64,000 bases of DNA from Echinococcus granulosus (taxonomy: Eukaryota > Platyhelminthes > Cestoda > Cyclophyllidea > Taeniidae): assembly GCF_000524195.1 (NCBI RefSeq), contig NW_020170445.1, positions 2,019 through 66,018 on the forward strand. The letters run 5' to 3'. Position 1 is the stretch's first letter, and each line of letters opens with the position of its first letter. Positions 53,025 through 64,000 of the stretch are shown piece after piece. A program made the translations under genes and the position numbers. The notes under the pieces are model-generated. The model made no database searches. It was not told the DNA's origin and was given only the letters and a program-made list of their open reading frames with translations.

Positions 53025-55876
53025 TCAAGGCATTCCGTAGCCATCGGTAGCAGGTTCTGTGGGTGCTCGTTGAAAGGCAGCGCCACCAGATGTACTGCTT
53101 CGAAAGACGCCATGGGTGGTAATAACCATTCTATCACCCTCGCGTTTAACGGAGAATCGAATCAGAGTCTCAATGAGATAGCACAACGACAAGAATGCGC
53201 AGAACACCTAGTAGGAGGGGAAAAAAGGTAACTGAGAGAGAGAAATCAATCCCCCCCCCCCCACCCCTTAAGTCCCTTTTATTGGCCTGTTCGGATCAAG
53301 GTGATAGAGCCACACTCCTAGGCATTTTTTGAAAGATTAGCGTCTCTTGCACTTCTAAACGGGTTGAAGCATTTTATTCCCCTTGACTAGCTACTTTGAA
53401 AGCACGGTGCTTTTAGAGGCGAGCCTTACCAATTTGTAAGCGATTTCAACTAGAAGTCGCTGCTAGAATTCGCCCTTCTAAATTAAGCGCCTTTGACAGG
53501 TTAAAACGAAACAGTCTGTGGTATGCTAAAGCATTGAAAATGATAGCGTCCGTTGAAACCGTGCCAACTGCAGTGATGACACTTTGACTTGTATGAGGTC
53601 AGGAAAAAGCATTCCCCCATTTTTTCAAAGAGGAGGGATGTTTTTTTTTCAAAGCAAATGAGCAGTATTTACTGCCTTGCTGAATTCTAGACGTGCCATT
53701 AACTAAAATCCATTCCCGACTCCCCTCCATCCAACCCGACCTTGGCTGCCGTTTTTGGAGGCATCACGTAGAGGCTTTCCGATGACGGATCGCAAATTTT
53801 GATTGAATGCGAGTAGACTGGTCTTGTGATTTTGCCACCTGCCAAGTGGATACCGAGACGATGTAGAAAAACACTGTCAAACTAGTCGCCGCTGTGACAA
53901 AAAGTTCACTTAAGCACCCCCTTCCGTGACTCACCATCGCGTACCGCATTGTGACATTACACAGACAACATGCTCTGACAGCACGTCGACACAAGGAAGG
54001 CTGGTTTGAAAAACAGACGTTTTATATCTCACGTCTTTCAACGACGTTGAATACATCCTCTGTCGCCAAAAGTGGGTGACTGACCATCGACGGAGGGCAG
54101 TTAGAACTGTCCAGAAGTCATTAACACGTTTCCCATCAGCGTCACATATATGTGACAGGTGTGCAGATGGGAGGATAATTGTATGCTTTTCCTTTTTTGG
54201 GTTTTAGAGCACCGAGACAGTCCATCTACAGTCGTTGCAACATATTCTTCTGATTCATACCTGGCCAGCGGGCGAATTCAGTTCATTCATCCGCCGACCG
54301 AATATCAGTGAAGCCCATCTCTGCTTCCGAGGTCGTTTAAACCGCACTAGTCCAAGCCAAAACCGGCGATTACCCCCTCGAAGAGGTGGTTACCAAAGCA
54401 TATCCTGAAAAGTTGCCGGCAGGTTAAGCTAAACAAGCACTCCATCATTGATGCGACACTGCTTCGTACGGTTTGCGGTCAGTCGGCTATGCCAGGGTTA
54501 GAGGTGGTTCAAAAAGTTCAACCGAGTTACCGCCCTAGCTCCCACGCACGTACACAAGCAAATTTTTGCGGGCAAACAGATGCATAAAACCATTTTCAAG
54601 AAGTGGGTGGGAAAACCCTCATTTGGACAGGTAAACGAGTCGGACATAATGGAGGCAAAAATGGCCCGAAACGGAGCAAATTAATGGACAGAAATTATGG
54701 AACGTTTGATCAATGGGGAGGGAAATAACCTAGCACCTTAAGATTATTCGCATCAATTTTAGCTGATCCTTGCCTTCCCCGGCCCTGTGTCCTCTTTCAC
54801 ATGCCTGATGGCAAAGCAGGGGGTGGCAAACAAGAAAGGAAGGGAAGTCAGTAACACTCTCCCCACCCACATCGCCGCAAATTGCGAATCGCCTCCCCAA
54901 GAGGAACTCTGCGACGGTGGGATTTTACATTTTCCTATAAAATGCGCGTTTATTTCGCCTGGCTCTTTCTGGAGAAGCTATTCTTGCACACTTCCAAGCT
55001 GTGTCAAGAGGAAAGATCTTAGTCGGCATTGTTCGACCTTTTTGAAGGCGAAAACTTAGCATCTGCAAGTCGCCGGTTGAGTAGTGAGCACATGCGCCTT
55101 TGCTCAAGGGACTTTGGAATGTAAAAGTCCTTTCTCATCACATGCCAGCCAGTCAGTCAGTCAGTCGACAGACCACTTCAAATGCCTGCAGCGTCTTTCT
55201 TAGTTTGCTTGGTAGTTCTTAGAGCCTCCTATCGTCTGTTAATGCTGTCTAGTGGTTCCCATGATCTTCGCAAGTGATGGAGGGGTGAATGAACGCTGTC
55301 ACTGACACGTTAATCTCGAGTAGTCACTCAAATCCCTACTTCGGCAGGGTCTACAGTCTTGATACAGTAAAAAAGACTCAAATCACATCCATCAGGTTTA
55401 ATTGGCATTCTTCAAGGAAGGAGGATTCAAAAGAACGGGAAAATAAAAATAGTCCAGAGAGGAGTCAGGAGTTTCGCCTGGATTAGCACTTCTCCAGGTC
55501 TTGCCATGACATACACACGACTATTGTGGGAGGGTTTCACCTGAACATGACCACATCCTGCGGCGGATGACTTTCAGGCCACCTAATTCTCCCCCCCCCC
55601 CCCTTAAGTCATATACCTCAACTCACGAGTCTGCCCGAAGAAAAAGAGGCGTTCGATTCGCAGGCGAGAGTCACGGCTGCCAAATCTCGTGACACCCTGG
55701 CGAAAACGAGCCACTCAAGTTGTTGGCAAGACAGCTATTCACGAGGAAGAAAAAAGAGCCACAAAAAAGCCACCTACCGCTGCTGCAATCGCCGCAGAGG
55801 AGTAGGGAGAAAATGCCGCGGCGACAATCATCGAGATGAGGATGAGGAAGGCGAGAAGGCATTGGCAAACGAAGTC
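53025..55876 (-). CDS. MARVEL-like tetraspan membrane protein, C-terminal half
   Basis: Three exons, 55777-55876, 53839-53891 and 53025-53207, join in phases 1 and 0 to give 112 residues ending at a stop. The sequence has a long hydrophobic helix (CLLAFLILISMIVAAAFSP), an Ala-rich helix (SSAAIAAAA into SLTVFFYIVSV) and a third hydrophobic segment (VFCAFLSLCYLIETLI), then a Lys/Arg-capped cytoplasmic tail ending GYGMP. The DFV start, the small-residue-rich helix and the spacing resemble the second half of MARVEL proteins (MAL, plasmolipin, CMTM), which organise membrane microdomains and vesicles. The upstream exons with the first two helices should lie above 55876 but were not found. Acceptors have good T-rich tracts. 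Family placement is by topology, not by diagnostic residues. Confidence 0.55.
53251..53262 (+). repeat. Poly-C tract
   Basis: Uninterrupted run of 12 C on the plus strand, just upstream of the last MARVEL-like exon. One of five such runs in the window, all C on this strand. Confidence 0.9.
54013..54020 (-). promoter_or_regulatory. Possible internal TATA box in the MARVEL-like gene
   Basis: TATAAAAC on the minus strand lies about 75 nt upstream of an ATG that is in frame with exon 53839-53891. Reading through from there would give a shorter isoform starting MRYAMVSHGRG. Based on position and frame only. Confidence 0.25.
55147..55168. repeat. CAGT tandem repeat
   Basis: Short run of about five CAGT units in intronic or intergenic sequence. 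Confidence 0.8.
55591..55603 (+). repeat. Poly-C tract
   Basis: Run of 13 C, the longest of five such tracts in the window. Confidence 0.9.

Positions 55877-64000
<8,124 letters not shown>

Overview
The window looks like nuclear DNA of a parasitic flatworm (Platyhelminthes). Every recognisable gene is split by GT-AG introns. Many introns are only 30-50 nt, and in the best-resolved gene (DNAAF3) they are tiny at the 5' end and long towards the 3' end, a skew known from flatworm genomes. Gene density is low, and intergenic DNA holds microsatellites, poly-C tracts and a decayed Ty3/gypsy relic. No bacterial-style operons, Shine-Dalgarno sites, CRISPR or convincing tRNA/rRNA genes were seen. A complete axonemal dynein-assembly gene suggests a species with motile cilia (fluke, monogenean, or tapeworm with a ciliated larva). 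Species cannot be fixed from the sequence alone.

Layout. 1-13.3 kb: mostly non-coding, with several good-looking but unidentified minus-strand exons (3.1-3.2, 7.4-8.0, 11.4-11.7, 13.0-13.3 kb). 15.4-16.5 kb (minus): VHS-domain half of a TOM1-like endosomal sorting protein. 17.2-22.8 kb (plus): complete DNAAF3, reconstructed as 17 coding exons (561 aa), including seven tandem phase-1 micro-exons. The two genes are divergent, with start codons about 0.68 kb apart. 25.9-26.7 kb (minus): intronless His/Cys-rich orphan. 27.65-27.85 kb: broken retrotransposon integrase. 32.3-36.5 kb (minus): two tandem paralogues of a small secreted protein of unknown function plus a third matching promoter/first exon. 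40.6-42.5 kb (plus): complete NUDT21 (CFIm25). 43.2-43.9 kb (minus): small C2H2 zinc-finger protein. 45.4-47.5 kb (plus): tentative small orphan gene. 53.0-55.9 kb (minus): C-terminal half of a MARVEL-like tetraspan protein. 63.0-64.0 kb (plus): 5' part of an hnRNP C/RALY-type RRM protein that runs off the window.

The genes do not form one pathway. NUDT21 and the hnRNP C-like protein act in mRNA 3'-end processing and RNA packaging, TOM1-like in ubiquitin-dependent sorting, DNAAF3 in cytoplasmic pre-assembly of dynein arms. The most novel items are the secreted paralogue cluster, whose three promoters share one TATA-to-ATG spacing (47 nt) and a two-codon first coding exon, and the DNAAF3 micro-exon cassette, which resembles the architecture of schistosome micro-exon genes but sits in a conserved cytoplasmic protein. 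All splice models are hand-made from reading frames, splice signals and, where stated, remembered family resemblance; no search was run.
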